Below, one piece after another: positions 11,209 through 25,000 of a DNA stretch of 64,000 nucleotides (positions are counted from its first letter, which is position 1; each line of letters begins with the position of its first letter). This DNA is from Heliocidaris tuberculata. Lineage: Eukaryota > Echinodermata > Echinoidea > Camarodonta > Echinometridae. Made by a program: the position numbers and the translations under genes. The notes beneath the pieces are model-generated. The model was not told the origin of the DNA, did not search any database, and saw only the letters and a program-made list of their open reading frames with translations. The DNA is taken from positions 10,174,558-10,238,557 of the forward strand of contig CM046844.1 in assembly GCA_025618425.1 (NCBI GenBank). Direction: 5' to 3'.

Positions 11209-14200
11209 TATAGCGCATATCACGTTATGATACAACGTATCTATGCGCTTCCAAAGGGTTTTAGATATTATTACCCTGGCTTTAGCTCCGGCAGCCGTAA
11301 TCAGCGCACAGTGAATTTCAAGGGATAAATCCTGCCAGGTACCCATTTAACACCTGGGTGGAGAGTGACAAACGTGGATTAATGTCTTGCCAAAAAACCC
11401 TAGTGCCGGGCTGAGATTCAAACCCTCAACCCTTGGATTGAGAGTCAAGTGAATGAACCACTATACCTCTATACAGGGAAAATAATTTACACGGACATTT
11501 TTTTTAACCAGGCGTTTTCTTGGTGTATTAGGTCCCGTCTGTCTGTGATCTCTGTTATTTGCTTATCTTGGAATTACATGCTAGTAACTGTACATTAGCA
11601 TAGCCATGGGGTGGGCACAGCTGATAAGATGATAAAAAAAGCGAAATTAAGAGAGAAGGAGAGAGAGAGAGGGGGGGGGGTACCCTGCATCATAGACGTA
11701 CATGTATTAAATCAATTACTAATTATATCATGATGCCAGATAAGTAAGATTCCGATTAAGAAAACATTTTATTTCAAACATATATTTTGGGCCCTTTCTT
11801 AAAATGGGGCACAATGGGCACATGAGCCACCTATTCTGTTGATTCTAAATATTGTAATGTTTTCCTGATTACAATTAGAATGATTTCAAACATATTCTGC
11901 AATGCAATAATTTTATCAAACATTTTATGTATAAAATTTGCCTTTTGGGGGAAAAAGTGGGGACCTAAAGCTTTTGCCGGAATTTGGAGACCTGGAAACT
12001 TAAATACAATTCAAACACAATTCATTAAACTTAAATTTTGTAAAAGTATATTAATTTTTTACCAAATATACAGAAAAAAATAACCTGTAGCAGCCATTTT
12101 GAAAAACGGGCACAACGGGCCCCAGGGCCCAAATTCCAGGTGGCTAAATATCCATTTTTGCTTAGAACATATTCATCAATCTGTGTGCCCAATTTGGTGC
12201 TTTTATCATAAAATGCACAATTGACCTGAAATTTTTTTTGGACTAATTTAATTTTATTTGACCAATTTAGTTATAACATGATGAAATAGATAAATAGTGG
12301 AAATATATTTATCTTTGATTGGGCACCATCACAACCAACAATTCATTAACAAATTAATATTTTCCAACGTGTAACTAATTTTCTCCCTGTTGGGTAAAAT
12401 CCCCATCCCCTTCACACACACACACACACACACGCCCACACACACTCTTCAGCGAATTTCTAAACAAGCATTAGTTGCTCAACAAAATTTACCCAACAAC
12501 GCTAAGGGAATGTGACAAAATTACACAACATCAGGGTAAGAATTTCCCAACCATGATTTACCAAATAGCTGTTGGTAAATTTCTGTGCGAATTTCTAATC
12601 AACCATCAGTTACCCAACAAAATTTACCCAACTGGAAAGGGAATGTGACAAAATTACACAACTACAGGGCAACAAGTACCCAACCCATACCCGTACCAAA
12701 TACTGTTGGTAAATATATGCCCAATATTTAGGTAAAAATTATTGACCAATATTGGTTATACCACTTGAGTGCCCAGTTAGTTAATAAAAGCCCAGCATTG
12801 GGAATATTTTTGACCAACCAGCAGTTACCCAACTAAATTTTACCCAACATTTTAAGAGTGCACAAAAACATCTAGGGATTACATATTTTCTTTTTCTTTA
12901 AACAGGCCGACGTTTTAAAACTTAATCTCCTTGTCTTGAACATTCTGCTGCAGGCAAGAGGTAAGTTTAAATGGCAATGATTGATTTACGTAATTTGAAT
13001 TCGCTAATTACAAAAAGAGTAAAAACAAGGTATTAACAAGTGACATCTGGGTAAAAGGCACAAAGTCTATCAATTGGATCAATTAAACTATCCTGAAAGT
13101 TTAAAGAGGCTACGCTTGGCAACCAAGACTCTATGTTTTGCCCCCAAGTCTTGGTGGCAAAATGTTTTTAAACAGGGAGATGAAGGGATTCGTAATCACA
13201 AAAAAGATGTTTCCCAAGATGGAATCTATCCAAAATTTGAGGTCGAAATATGGCGGCAGTATTTGAATTTTCTTCCTTCGCTCTTTAAAACGCAAAGGAC
13301 GTAGCTGAATATTATACTCACATATACCTATCAAACATCACCTATTATTACAGACAACATTGTGTTTTATAGTTTATGAAGTAGGTTATGAAATGCATCA
13401 TAATGTCACACTGATCCTCTTCTTGATTTCTACACTTCCTATAATGGCAAAACTTCCCAAATGGTTGAATTTCTCTACTTTTGCATCCCTTATAATGCTT
13501 CAGGTATTTTAGCATCATTCGACATACAGGACACTTGTCCACACTTGGCAAAGATCTCATGTCCCTTCGTAACTCTTGAGAATGGTGAGACAATACAGTA
13601 CACTCCGAAGGCTGTGACTTCCGATGTAGGTTGGCAGATGGTGAAAATTCCCTCACACATCAAGATACCACAAAATGTGAAACGTTATTTTTGTGCTAAA
13701 CCAGGTGAGATAAAGAAGAAGAGCCCCAAATTTTCAGAAAGTTGTACCTCCTTACATGCCTTACGTCCAGAAATATGATTGAATGTCCGTCAGGGAGAAC
13801 AATACTATAAAAATGAGGCTACCCTTGGTTAACAAGACAAAATATTATCGTTATTACTATCATTAATATTATTATTATCATTATTGTTATTATTAATCAC
13901 CATGATCATCATCAATATTGTCATTGTATCGAATGCATACATGCACACATACATTAGGCTGCACTCTAAAATTAGGAGTTTTCATGATTAAGGGCGAGAA
14001 AGCCGGTCATAAACCTGATCAGGCTATGTCATGGGAGGCATTGGGACGTTAACTTTCAAAATTGTGCCACTGAAAAAGAACAACCTATTTTTCTTTCTCT
14101 CTGCTCCGAAGACATGTAACGCTTCCGAAAAAAAATAATGTGTAAACAGTTTTCTTTTCTTTTCTTTTGGTCAAAGAATGGTTATGGTTATCATAACATA

Positions 14201-17200
14201 ATAAGCCAACCACGTATTATAGCGTGGATTATTCATTTATAGGCTCAGTTTACTATTGCATTTAAGTGACTATCTTCGATTATTTCATTTTGCCTTTATT
14301 TTGTTCTGATTTCAGCATGTCTCTCAAACCCTTGTCTTCATGGTGGCACTTGCGAAGAAAGCGAGGCAGGATTTCTCTGCATCTGCTTGAGTAGTTACCA
14401 TGGCGACAGATGTCAGAATGGTGAGTGGTGGATAATTAGAGAACATCTAACGGTGTCTCATGATATTTTTTAACATACGAAAAACTGTACTTTCAATGAT
14501 TCCCTGAATAAGTACAGTGATCTTACGGCTTTTGATAAAAGTTTGGTTAAGTCGCGTGCTTGTCGCGGATTCGTTGATGAAATTTAGCAGTTTTAAAAGA
14601 AAAACATAATAGAAAAAAAAAGCTATCGTATTTTTAACGTAACCATCAGCCCCCTCCCACACACGCACACTCACATTGCGGAGTCATCAGAACATTTCGA
14701 ATATGACATCCAAATATGTCGACAAAAATACTGCAAGCCTAATTCCCCCCCCCCCCCCCATAACTAATTTTCCGGGAACCTCGCTTCCCGAATATGTGGA
14801 TATTCTGGCACTTCGCTGCCCGAATATGAAGTGGTGGTTTCCCGAATATCGGAACTTTAAAAATCCTCTAGGGCATACTCTCACCCATGGCATGTAGGTC
14901 AACTATCCCCCCAAACAGTTACAACTCCCAGGTACTCGATAGCATTTAAACTGATTTCGGCCAAGGGAGGACGTGGAGGGGGGGGGGGGGGGGTGACCAA
15001 CAATCAGTAAGGACATGGGGGTAGTTGTCCTAGAGGGTGGTAATCCTAGGGGTGGTTATCTTGGGGGTGGTTGTCCAGGGAGTAGGTGTCCAAGAACCGA
15101 TTACTTTCTTTACAATATCCTGCAATTGTTCCCCATCTAATTTCACTTTATTCTTTATAGATATTGACGAATGTACGGCCATGACTGACAACTGTGACGC
15201 CAATGCTATATGTATCAACACCCTTGGGAGTTTCACATGCGCCTGTAATTCTGGATACACTGGTGATGGAACCATTTGTACAGGTAAGCATTTTCATGTA
15301 GTACTTAAATACAAATTGTGATTATCAATCATTTAAATATGAAAATCATTGGCTCTAGATATTGAGACTCGAAAGATTTCAAAACATCTTCTTGTCCAAT
15401 TATTTTATATTTTAAACGTAATAAAATACAGTTTTCATGAACCAATAATGCCGTGTCTCTAAATATGCAAGAACGTCTACTTGAACTTGTAATTGTTGTA
15501 AATTAGTAATAAACTAATAAATATGATACGTTTCAAATATTTCACAATGTTGTTTTCCGTTTACTTCACTTTATATTTGTAGATATTGACGAATGTACGA
15601 CAGTGCCTAACAACTGTAACACCAATGCTATGTGTACCAACGCTCTTGGGAGTTTCACATGCGCCTGTAATTCTGGATACACTGGGGACGGAACCACTTG
15701 TACAGGTAAGCATAAATTAATGATAATACTTGTCTACAAATCTTGATTATCAATGTTTTAAATGTCAATCATTAAATGAGATATACTGCAAAACATATTT
15801 CAAAAAGTCTCTTTGTTAATTTATTCGATACTCTAATAGTCGAAAGTATCTTTGTCAGGAACCAACAATTGATGCCATGTTTTTAAGGCAGCTAAGTCTA
15901 CTTGTAAAGCAGTCATAATCCAATTTACATATATTTGATTGATTACAATTTCTTTGCAATTTTTCCCGTTTACTTTCTTTTTATTTTTGTAGATGTTGAC
16001 GAATGTACCGCCATGACTGACAACTGTGACGCCAATGCTATATGTACCAACACCCCTGGGAGTTTCACATGCTCCTGTAATTCTGGATACACTGGTGACG
16101 GAACCATCTGTACAGGTAAGCATTCTCGAAATACAATTTGTGATTATTAGTCATTTAAATATGAAAATCATAGGTTCCAAATATTGAGACTCGAAAGATT
16201 TCAAAACATCTTGATCAATTATATATTTTAAACGTAATAAATACAATTGTACGGAATAATTATTAATGCCGTGTCTCCAAATATGCAACATAGTCTACTT
16301 GTAAATTAGTCATAAACCAATGCATGTCACATCTATTTGATTACTTAGACATGTTAGTTTCTTCCCAATATTTTACAATGTTATTTTCCGTTTACTTTCA
16401 CTTTATGTTTGTAGATATTGACGAATGTATGACAATGACTGACAACTGTAACACCAATGCTATGTGTACCAACGCTCTTGGGAGTTTCACATGCGCCTGT
16501 AATTCTGGATACACTGGGGACAGAACCACTTGTACAGGTAAGCACTTTAATGATAATACTTTTCTCCAAATCTTGATTATCATTGATTTTAATGTCGATC
16601 TCTGAATGAAAAATATTGCAAGCTAAATTTCAAAACGTCTTCTTGTTAATTTATTCGATACTCTAATCATGCTAATCGTCGTAAGGACCTTCGTCAGGAA
16701 CCAACCATCAATGTCATGTTTCTAATGCAGCGACGTCTGCCTTTAAAGCAATCATAATCCGATTTACATGTATAACATATACATTTGATTACTTTCTGTA
16801 CAATATCCTGCAATTGTTCCCCATCTAATTTCACTTTATTCTTTATAGATATTGACGAATGTACGGCCATGACTGACAACTGTGACGCCAATGCTATATG
16901 TACCAACACCCTTGGGAGTTTCACATGCGCCTGTAATTCTGGATTCACTGGTGATGGAACCATTTGTATAGGTAAGCATTTTCATGCAGTACATAAATAC
17001 AAATTGTGATTATCAATCATTTAAATATGAAATCATTGGCTCTAGATATTGAGACTCGAAAGATTTCAAAACATCTTCTTGTCCATTTATTTTATATTTA
17101 AAACGTAATAAATACAGTTTCCCAAGGGTGGTTGTCCTAGGGGGTAGTTAGTCGGGGGGTAATCATCCTAGAGGGTAATTGTCCCGGGGGGTAGTCGTCC

Positions 17201-20200
17201 TAGAGAGTGGTTGCCCTAGGGGGTAGTTGTCCTAGAGGGTGGTAATCCTACGGGTGGTTATCTTGGGGGTGGTTGTCCAGGGAGTAGGTGTCCTAGAACC
17301 GATTACTTTCTTTACAATATCCTGCAATTGTTCCCCATCTAATTTCACTTTATTCTTTATAGATATTGACGAATGTACGGCCATGACTGACAACTGTGAT
17401 GCCAATGCTCTATGTACCAACACCCTTGGGAGTTTCACATGCGCTTGTAATTCTGGATACACTGGTGATGGAACCATTTGTACAGGTAAGCATTTTCATG
17501 TAGTACTTAAATACAAATTGTGATTATCAATCATTTAAATATGAAAATCATTGGCTCTAGATATTGAGACTCGAAAGATTTAAAAACATCTTCTTGTCCA
17601 ATTATTTTATATTTTAAACGTAATAAATACAGTTTTCATGAACCAATAATGCCGTGTCTCTAAATATGCAAGAACGTCTACTTGAACTTGAAATTGTTGT
17701 AAATTAGTATTAAACTAATAAATATCATATGTTTCAAATATTTTACAATGTTGTTTTCCGTTTACTTCACTTTATATTTGTAGATATTGACGAATGTATG
17801 ACAGTGACTGACAACTGTAACACTAATGCTATGTGTACCAACGCTCTTGGGAGTTTCACATGCGCCTGTAATTCTGGATACACTGGGGACGGAACCACTT
17901 GTACAGGTAAGCATAAATTAATGATAATACTTGTCTACAAATCTTGATTATCAATGTTTTAAATGTCAATCATTAAATGAGATATATTGCAAAACAGATT
18001 TCAAAAAGTCTCTTTGTTAATTTATTCGATACTCTAATAGTCGTATCTTTGTCAGGAACCAATAATTGATGTCATGTTTCTAATGCAGCGACGCCTGCCT
18101 TTAAAGCAATCATAATCCGATATACATGTATAACATATCTATTTGATTACTTTCTTTACAATATCCTGCAATTGTTCCCCATCTAATTTCACTTTATTCT
18201 TTATAGATATTGACGAATGTACGGCCATGACTGACAACTGTGACGCCAATGCTATATGTATCAACACCCTTGGGAGTTTCACATGCGCCTGTAATTCTGG
18301 ATTCACTGGTGATGGAACCATTTGTACAGGTAAGCATTTTCATGTAGTATATACATACAAATTGTGATTATCAATCATTTAAATATGAAAATCATTGGCT
18401 CTAGATATTGAGACTCGAAAGATTTCAAAACATCTTGTCCATTTATTTTATATTTTAAACGTAATAAATACAGTTTCCATGAACCAGTAATGCCGCGTCT
18501 CTAAATAAACGTCTACTTGAACTTGTAATTGTTGTAAATTATCATATGTTCCAAATATTTTACAATGTTGTTTTCCGTTTACTTTCACTTTTTGTTTGTA
18601 GATATTGACGAATGTACGGCCATGACTGACAACTGTGACGCCAATGCTACATGCACCAACACCCTTGGGAGTTTCACATGCGCCTGTAATTCTGGATACA
18701 CTGGAGACGGAATCATTTGTACAGGTGAGCACTTTAACGATAATACTTGTCTCCAAATCTTGATTATCAGTGATTTTAATGTCAATCACTGAATGATAAA
18801 TATTGCAAAACATATTTCAAAACGTCTTCTTGTTAACCCATTGACTACTGAATTCTTTAATTCACATTGGCTTAATACAGGGATCACCCGTATAACGTAG
18901 GCAACGGGTTAATTTTTTCGATACTCTAAATCATGCTAATCGTCCTAAGGACCTTCGTCAGGAACCAACCATCAATGTTATGTTCCTAATGCAGCGACGT
19001 CTATTTTTAAAGCAGTCATAATCCAATGTACAGGTATATCATATCTATTTGATTACTGACAATGTTGTACAATTTTGTTTTCCGTTTACTTTCACTTTCT
19101 GTTTTTAGATATTGACGAATGTACGGAAATGACTGACAACTGTGACATCAGTGCTATGTGTACGAACAACCCTGGGAGTTTCACATGCGTATGTAATTCT
19201 GGATACACTGGTGATGGAACCGCCTGTACAGGTAAGCATTTTCATGTAATGATTGATTTAATAACTGTTATAATCAATCATTTGAAAAAAAAAAATCATT
19301 GGTTCAAAATATTGAATCTGGAAAGATTTCAAAACATCTTCTTGTCCAATGATTAAATACTCTAAACGTATCAAATACAATTGTCTGGAACTATTAATGC
19401 TGTGTTTCTATTAATGCAACAACACGTACCTGTAAGTTAGTCATAATCCAATGTATATCACATCTATTTGATTACTAACAGTTTCTTCCCAAAATGTTAC
19501 AACTTTGTTTTCCGTTTACTTTCACTTTCTGTTTGTAGATATTGACGAATGTACGGTAATGACTGACAGCTGTGATGCCAATGCTATGTGTACCAACACC
19601 CCGGGGAGTTTCACATGTGCCTGTAATTCTGGATACACTGGTGACGGAACCACTTGTACAGGTAAGCACTTTCATGGTAATACTACAAATCTTGATTATC
19701 AATGATTTTAATGTAAATCACTGAATGAGAAATATATTACAAGCCAGATTTTAAAACGTCTTCTTGTTAATTCATTTGATAATCTAATCATCGTAAGTAT
19801 ACCTTCGTCAGGAACCAGCCATTAATGCCATTGTTTCTAATGCAGCGACGTCTTATTGTATTAAAAGCAATCATAATCCATTGTACAGTGTGTCCCAGCA
19901 AAGAAGGAAACTGCACCACTATCCGTTGTTATATTTCAATCATGCTTGACATAGGAATATTAAGTTGTGATCACATGAAAGAAGAGAAGCAGAGCTTTTC
20001 ATACATATATATCTCACTGCTCACCAAGGATATTATTCATTCCTTATTTTCTGGGACACGCGGTACTATGGAAATTTTATTTGAGTGAAATAATTTAAGG
20101 CTTCGTTCACACATGACGTGGTAAACCACTGTGGTTAAATGAAAATAAATTAACCCTATGCCTACGGGAACCTGATGAGTCCCTGTATTAAGCCTATGGG

Positions 20201-22020
20201 AAAGATATTATTCAGTAGTCAACGGGTTGACGTGGAAATGAGCGGCAAGTAGAGAAAGATATATCTGCACGTAATAAATGTCCCTATAGCCGTACTCGCT
20301 TATCTGTGTGTTATATGATACAGAAAAGATGAGTCCACTATGCATGTGTCATTCTAGCTATTTTGCCGCTCCAATTGTTTTAGACGGTTTACCAAATCAA
20401 ATGAGAACGAGGCTTAATTGTCAGATACAAAATTCAAATTGCAACTTTTTATTGCTGTTTTCACAGATATCTTGCTCATACACAGCAACATAATCATAAT
20501 TTTCTAAATTAATGCACTTTAAATGTATACACGTATATTATCATGATTACGAAGGGCAAGTGAAAAGCTTAGCAAAAAAAAAAAAAATCTTAGATATTTA
20601 CTCAGTACCACAAAAGAGGCTTTTGATAAACGGTCGGACTGTTGGTTGGGTTTTTAAAGGTATCAAAGATATCACAGCATTTTTGTTTGTATGTTTGTTT
20701 TCTTTTTTAACTGCCATCTTTCAGTATTTCAGTCAGTGTTTTTATCCACGTCCCGTATCCATTGTATCGAAACTATCGGAACTGGCTGTTTCCAACTAGA
20801 AATAATCCGCATTCATTCTTCAAGAATAAGCTTTTCCTTACATCGAATTAGAAGAATAACAATACTCTTTAGGGGTGGCTGAAAAAAAAAATTAATCATT
20901 TAATTCTAATCCAATCCATCCCCCTAATTTAATTTCAAAAAAATCTGTCATTCGTATTGCAATGAAAAGGAAACCATCTTACATCAGATGTGCAAGGTAA
21001 TTTTCTAGCACTTCTGTTACTGTATATCAAATTAATGATAATCTTGCATAGTTGAAATGTACATCGGTCATTGTTTCCCTTCAGGTCCCCCACGAGATTG
21101 CTCTGAGATTCAGGCCAGTGGTGAAACCACCAGTGGGGTGTATGTTATCAACCCTGATGGTAATGGTGGTCCTTTCTCCGTGTATTGTGACATGGAGACA
21201 GACGGTGGAGGGTGGTCGGTGAGTAGTCGCAAAAGGGCTCACATAAGTAATTCACGGCCTCATTCACTTACGTGTTATAACGAAGGTTGTCTAAAAATCA
21301 TATTTTGAAAACCCCTGGGTAGAAATCGTTTAAATTCACAGAACAGAGACAAAATATAAAAATCTCCCAAATGAAGTACCTCATTTGGGCACTTTCCCAG
21401 CGATTAAAAAAGATATTTAGGCTGAAACAAGGCTAGCCGAAATTTCCGCCCATTCGAACATTGAAACAGTGGAAGTGCACCAGCGATAAAATAAATCCTT
21501 TAAAAATAATTAAGGCTAGCCAACTTCAGCTTAGGTCTCAAATTGGAAAGAGTATGTTTATTAAACACCATTTACGCTTTTTAAATTTACTGAGAACAAT
21601 GAATTAATTTTATATGAATATTTCTAATCAATTAATTTCAAATCATCTTTGCTCCGCCTCACCGGCATGCATTACGAGCGGATGAATTACTTATGTGTGC
21701 CCAAAAGGGAGGATATCGAAGCACGCCCTCACAAGAAAAATACTTTAAGTCAGTATCGCATCGGTCTGTGGCTTATTTGGACTAACTAGGCTAGTCCCCA
21801 TCCCACTTAAGTAAAAATATATACATGTACATACATATAAAATTATTACGCCAGCAACTCGGTAACAAACATGCGCATCTACCCTTTGCATGAGGTGTGG
21901 GTCACAAACCGAAGAAAATGTACCAAACGAAACATCGCCTTCACAAGTATTTTGAAGTTTGAAGTGCTTGATCTCATCGCCTTTTGGCCACATTCCCCCC
22001 TGCCCCATTCTCCTCCCACC

Positions 22021-22057
<37 letters not shown>

Positions 22058-25000
22058 GATCTCTCCCTCACACACATACACAAACCCACACACACGTATA
22101 CACCCACAACCACGCATACCCACTCTCCCTTTCTCTCTCTTTGTCTTTCTTTCCCTCTCTTCCTCTATCTTTCAGGTATTCCAGCGTAGACAGGACGGTT
22201 CTGTTGACTTCTATCTCTATTGGTCCGATTACAAATCCGGTTTTGGAAACGTCTCTGCTGAGCACTGGCTCGGTAATGATAACATCCATCGCCTTTCGAC
22301 GCAGAAGACGTACGAACTACGGATTGATCTGGAAGACTTCCAGGGACAAAACCGCTCTGCCAACTATCGCCGTTTCAGCGTTGCAAATGAGACAGCTAAT
22401 TACACCCTGATGGTTAGCGGGTACTCCGGAAATGCAGGTAGGCAGGCCCGTAACGGGGGGTGAGGGAGTGGGGGGGGGGGCACCTAGAGGTTTGCTTGAT
22501 GACAAAAAAACACAAAAAACAAACAAAAACAAAATGGGTCTTCGAAATTGTACCTAAAATGCACCTAAAACTTTAGTTCAGACAGAAAATTAAAACTGTT
22601 TTTTCTAGCTAGGTCGCTTCGCTCCCTCAATAAGGTCCACCTAATGTAATGTCTGCAGCCCCCCCCCCCCCCTCCATAAAATTCTAGTTACGGGCCTGAG
22701 TAGGTAAAATACGTGTAGATAATAATCGTATACAGACAATCTAGATTTGAGTATATTAACTACAATTACAATATTTTAGGCTTTGAATCATTGCAATAGC
22801 AATAGCACATGTAGGTCTAGATAATGATAGATACTTTAATCGATGGCAATGCATGTTCTAAGTCAAACACTCAAACCTGTTGCACACGAATATGCCACTA
22901 CTGCCACTACTGCCAAAATTGATTTTTCAATTCGAGGGATCGACAATAGCTGTAAGCCATTCGTCGATTAGCGGCGCTCTGTTATTTTTGTTGTGGCGCC
23001 TTCTTCCGATACAGGCGTGCGTTATGAGTTTTCCTAAGCGTCTTTAGTAGTCAAGAACGGGTCTAAAACGCGTTTGACTTGTTTGAAAAGTTACTTAAAC
23101 ATTGATTTAAATCATACAAAAGGGTTTTGGGGGTTCCGTTGTAAAGCAACGATGTGCTAGTTGGTCGGATGAAAATAAAATTAAGATTGTCAGTCGGAGA
23201 GGAGGAGATCAATTAACTCGCCGTTCAGACCGAAATCGTTTTGAATCTGTAACGGTCAACGAAGAACTCACGTTCAGAAGTTCACCTTTTTACCAAAATT
23301 TCCCCCTCTCGTTTCTCCATTGTTTGTGGGCGGATTTCGCTCAGAATTTCAGGAATGATTTGAAAGAGTCATATCAATGTGCACATGAAATAAAAAAAAA
23401 ATGATGAATTACTTTTCTTTTTATTAAACCTTTCATGTTTTGTTGTCCTTCAAAACTACCCTCAGATTATTTACAGACAAATCCTGACGTTTCGCTCAAT
23501 ATTCATTATCAAGTACATACATATTCTTGAGACTTTTACGGACCTCGTGACGAAATTTTCGCCGTGCCGAAGCCTTACTTTCGGAGATATAATGGAAAAT
23601 ATATTGGGTTATTTTCACAAACTGAAAACTGTGTAGGAACAGTAACCTGAAAAAAAATATGACGTCATGGCTAGAAATCAGACTGCGCGCATGCGCACTA
23701 TTACATAACACGATCACCTGTTCGAGGCACTGCAGCGCAGAAGTGTCGGCAGACGGTGGTACCTGGAGAAAACTGCCAAAGAAAGACATGTCAGTGCTGT
23801 GTCGATGGTAAACGGTAAAGCCATGAGGTCGATAATTAGTTTATTTCAGGTTTATTTCCGTAAATATATATTTGCTATGAATTTCTGAGGCATTTGGAAG
23901 ATTATTCAAATCTTCCAAAGATTACATTTTCCCCCACGAAATCACGTGAAAGCCGTTTTATGTTTCAAACCCAACAAGAATTAGCATAATGTGGGACTGT
24001 ATTATTGAGAATGACGTCATCGCCACGGAAAGCGACTCGGTAGATCAGCGTTCGGATTCAAGGTACGAAAATGCATTGTATTTGATTTTTTACAGACATT
24101 TTCGGATGCATGGTTTTTAGAAAATGATATTTCACACAAAGTATCTTTAATATCTGATTAATGACATACTCCAATATCTCTTTTGTTTTCCGATTAGAAA
24201 TGTGTAATTTTAATGCATATTTTGAACTTTTATTTTGTATTTTTAATGTAATGTTTCTTGTACGTTTGTCCCCGTTTTTCCATCGATTTTGAAAAAAAAA
24301 TATGATGACTAGTTAATCTGCTGATTCCCATTTTCAAAACCATTAAGATCATTCAGATTCATGGTCATATGCCAAAGTTATAGCAGTTTTGCTTCGACAC
24401 TTCCCCAGCGGTTTCACCGAAACATCGTGTTCATTCAACAGAAAAGCGAGGTCAAATCAATGCGAATTCTTGGGTTAATTGCACCGTTCGGCACTGCCTG
24501 TTGTATCATGTTGTACGTACGTAGCCACGGCTGTCGATGCAAGACTGACACGCTCCACTTTTCATTTAACGTTGCATGTTACGCCTCTCTCTCTCTCTCC
24601 CTCTCTCTCTGTTAAGAACTGACGTAGTTGTGGAACAGTCATCTTCTGAAAATCTGAATTCTCAGAAGTGTCCATTATGACTGATGAAATAATAAAAAAA
24701 ATATCGGGAAAACTTGATGAATACTTCGTGTAGCTGAAGTAAGTATGAATATCGTGCATATATAGAAATGTACTGTAAAGCGAAAAGATCGGAAGTCGAC
24801 AATACAGCCGAAAGCTGGACCCATTGCTCCCAACCAATCAAAAGCAATCATTTGATAAATATCTGTTGACGCCGTCTAGCGGCTAAAGGGTTTTATTTAT
24901 TGTTGATTCCTCGAATTAAATGGAATTAATGCAACAGTAAACAGTGAACAATAATACATACGTTATATCCATCCGAGATGCCACACAAAATTGATATACG

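Larger units (their letters stand above)
15017..15880 (+). repeat. Duplicated block, copy 1 (contains cbEGF 1 and 2)
   Basis: About 865 bases, including two exons, their introns and part of the minisatellite, are nearly identical to 17219-18085. The offset is 2202 bases at the first exon and 2201 at the second. Confidence 0.85.
17219..18085 (+). repeat. Duplicated block, copy 2 (contains cbEGF 6 and 7)
   Basis: Partner of 15017-15880. Introns are as alike as exons, which points to recent duplication or conversion and not to selection on the protein alone. Confidence 0.85.

Noticed and set aside
15833..19702. Minus-strand ORFs repeating through the EGF array
   Set aside because: Antisense shadows of the cbEGF exons; regular only because the exons are.
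19662..21084. A further EGF exon between cbEGF 11 and the FReD
   Set aside because: No DIDEC-like frame or matching splice pair found in this intron.
21871..22410. 179- and 159-codon ORFs across exon 17
   Set aside because: Only 22176-22437 is the FReD exon; the upstream part is intronic CT/CA repeat and the other frame is a shadow.
23496..23789. 97-codon minus ORF as a gene
   Set aside because: No recognisable domain, no splice or promoter support, though it is one of the less repetitive ORFs.
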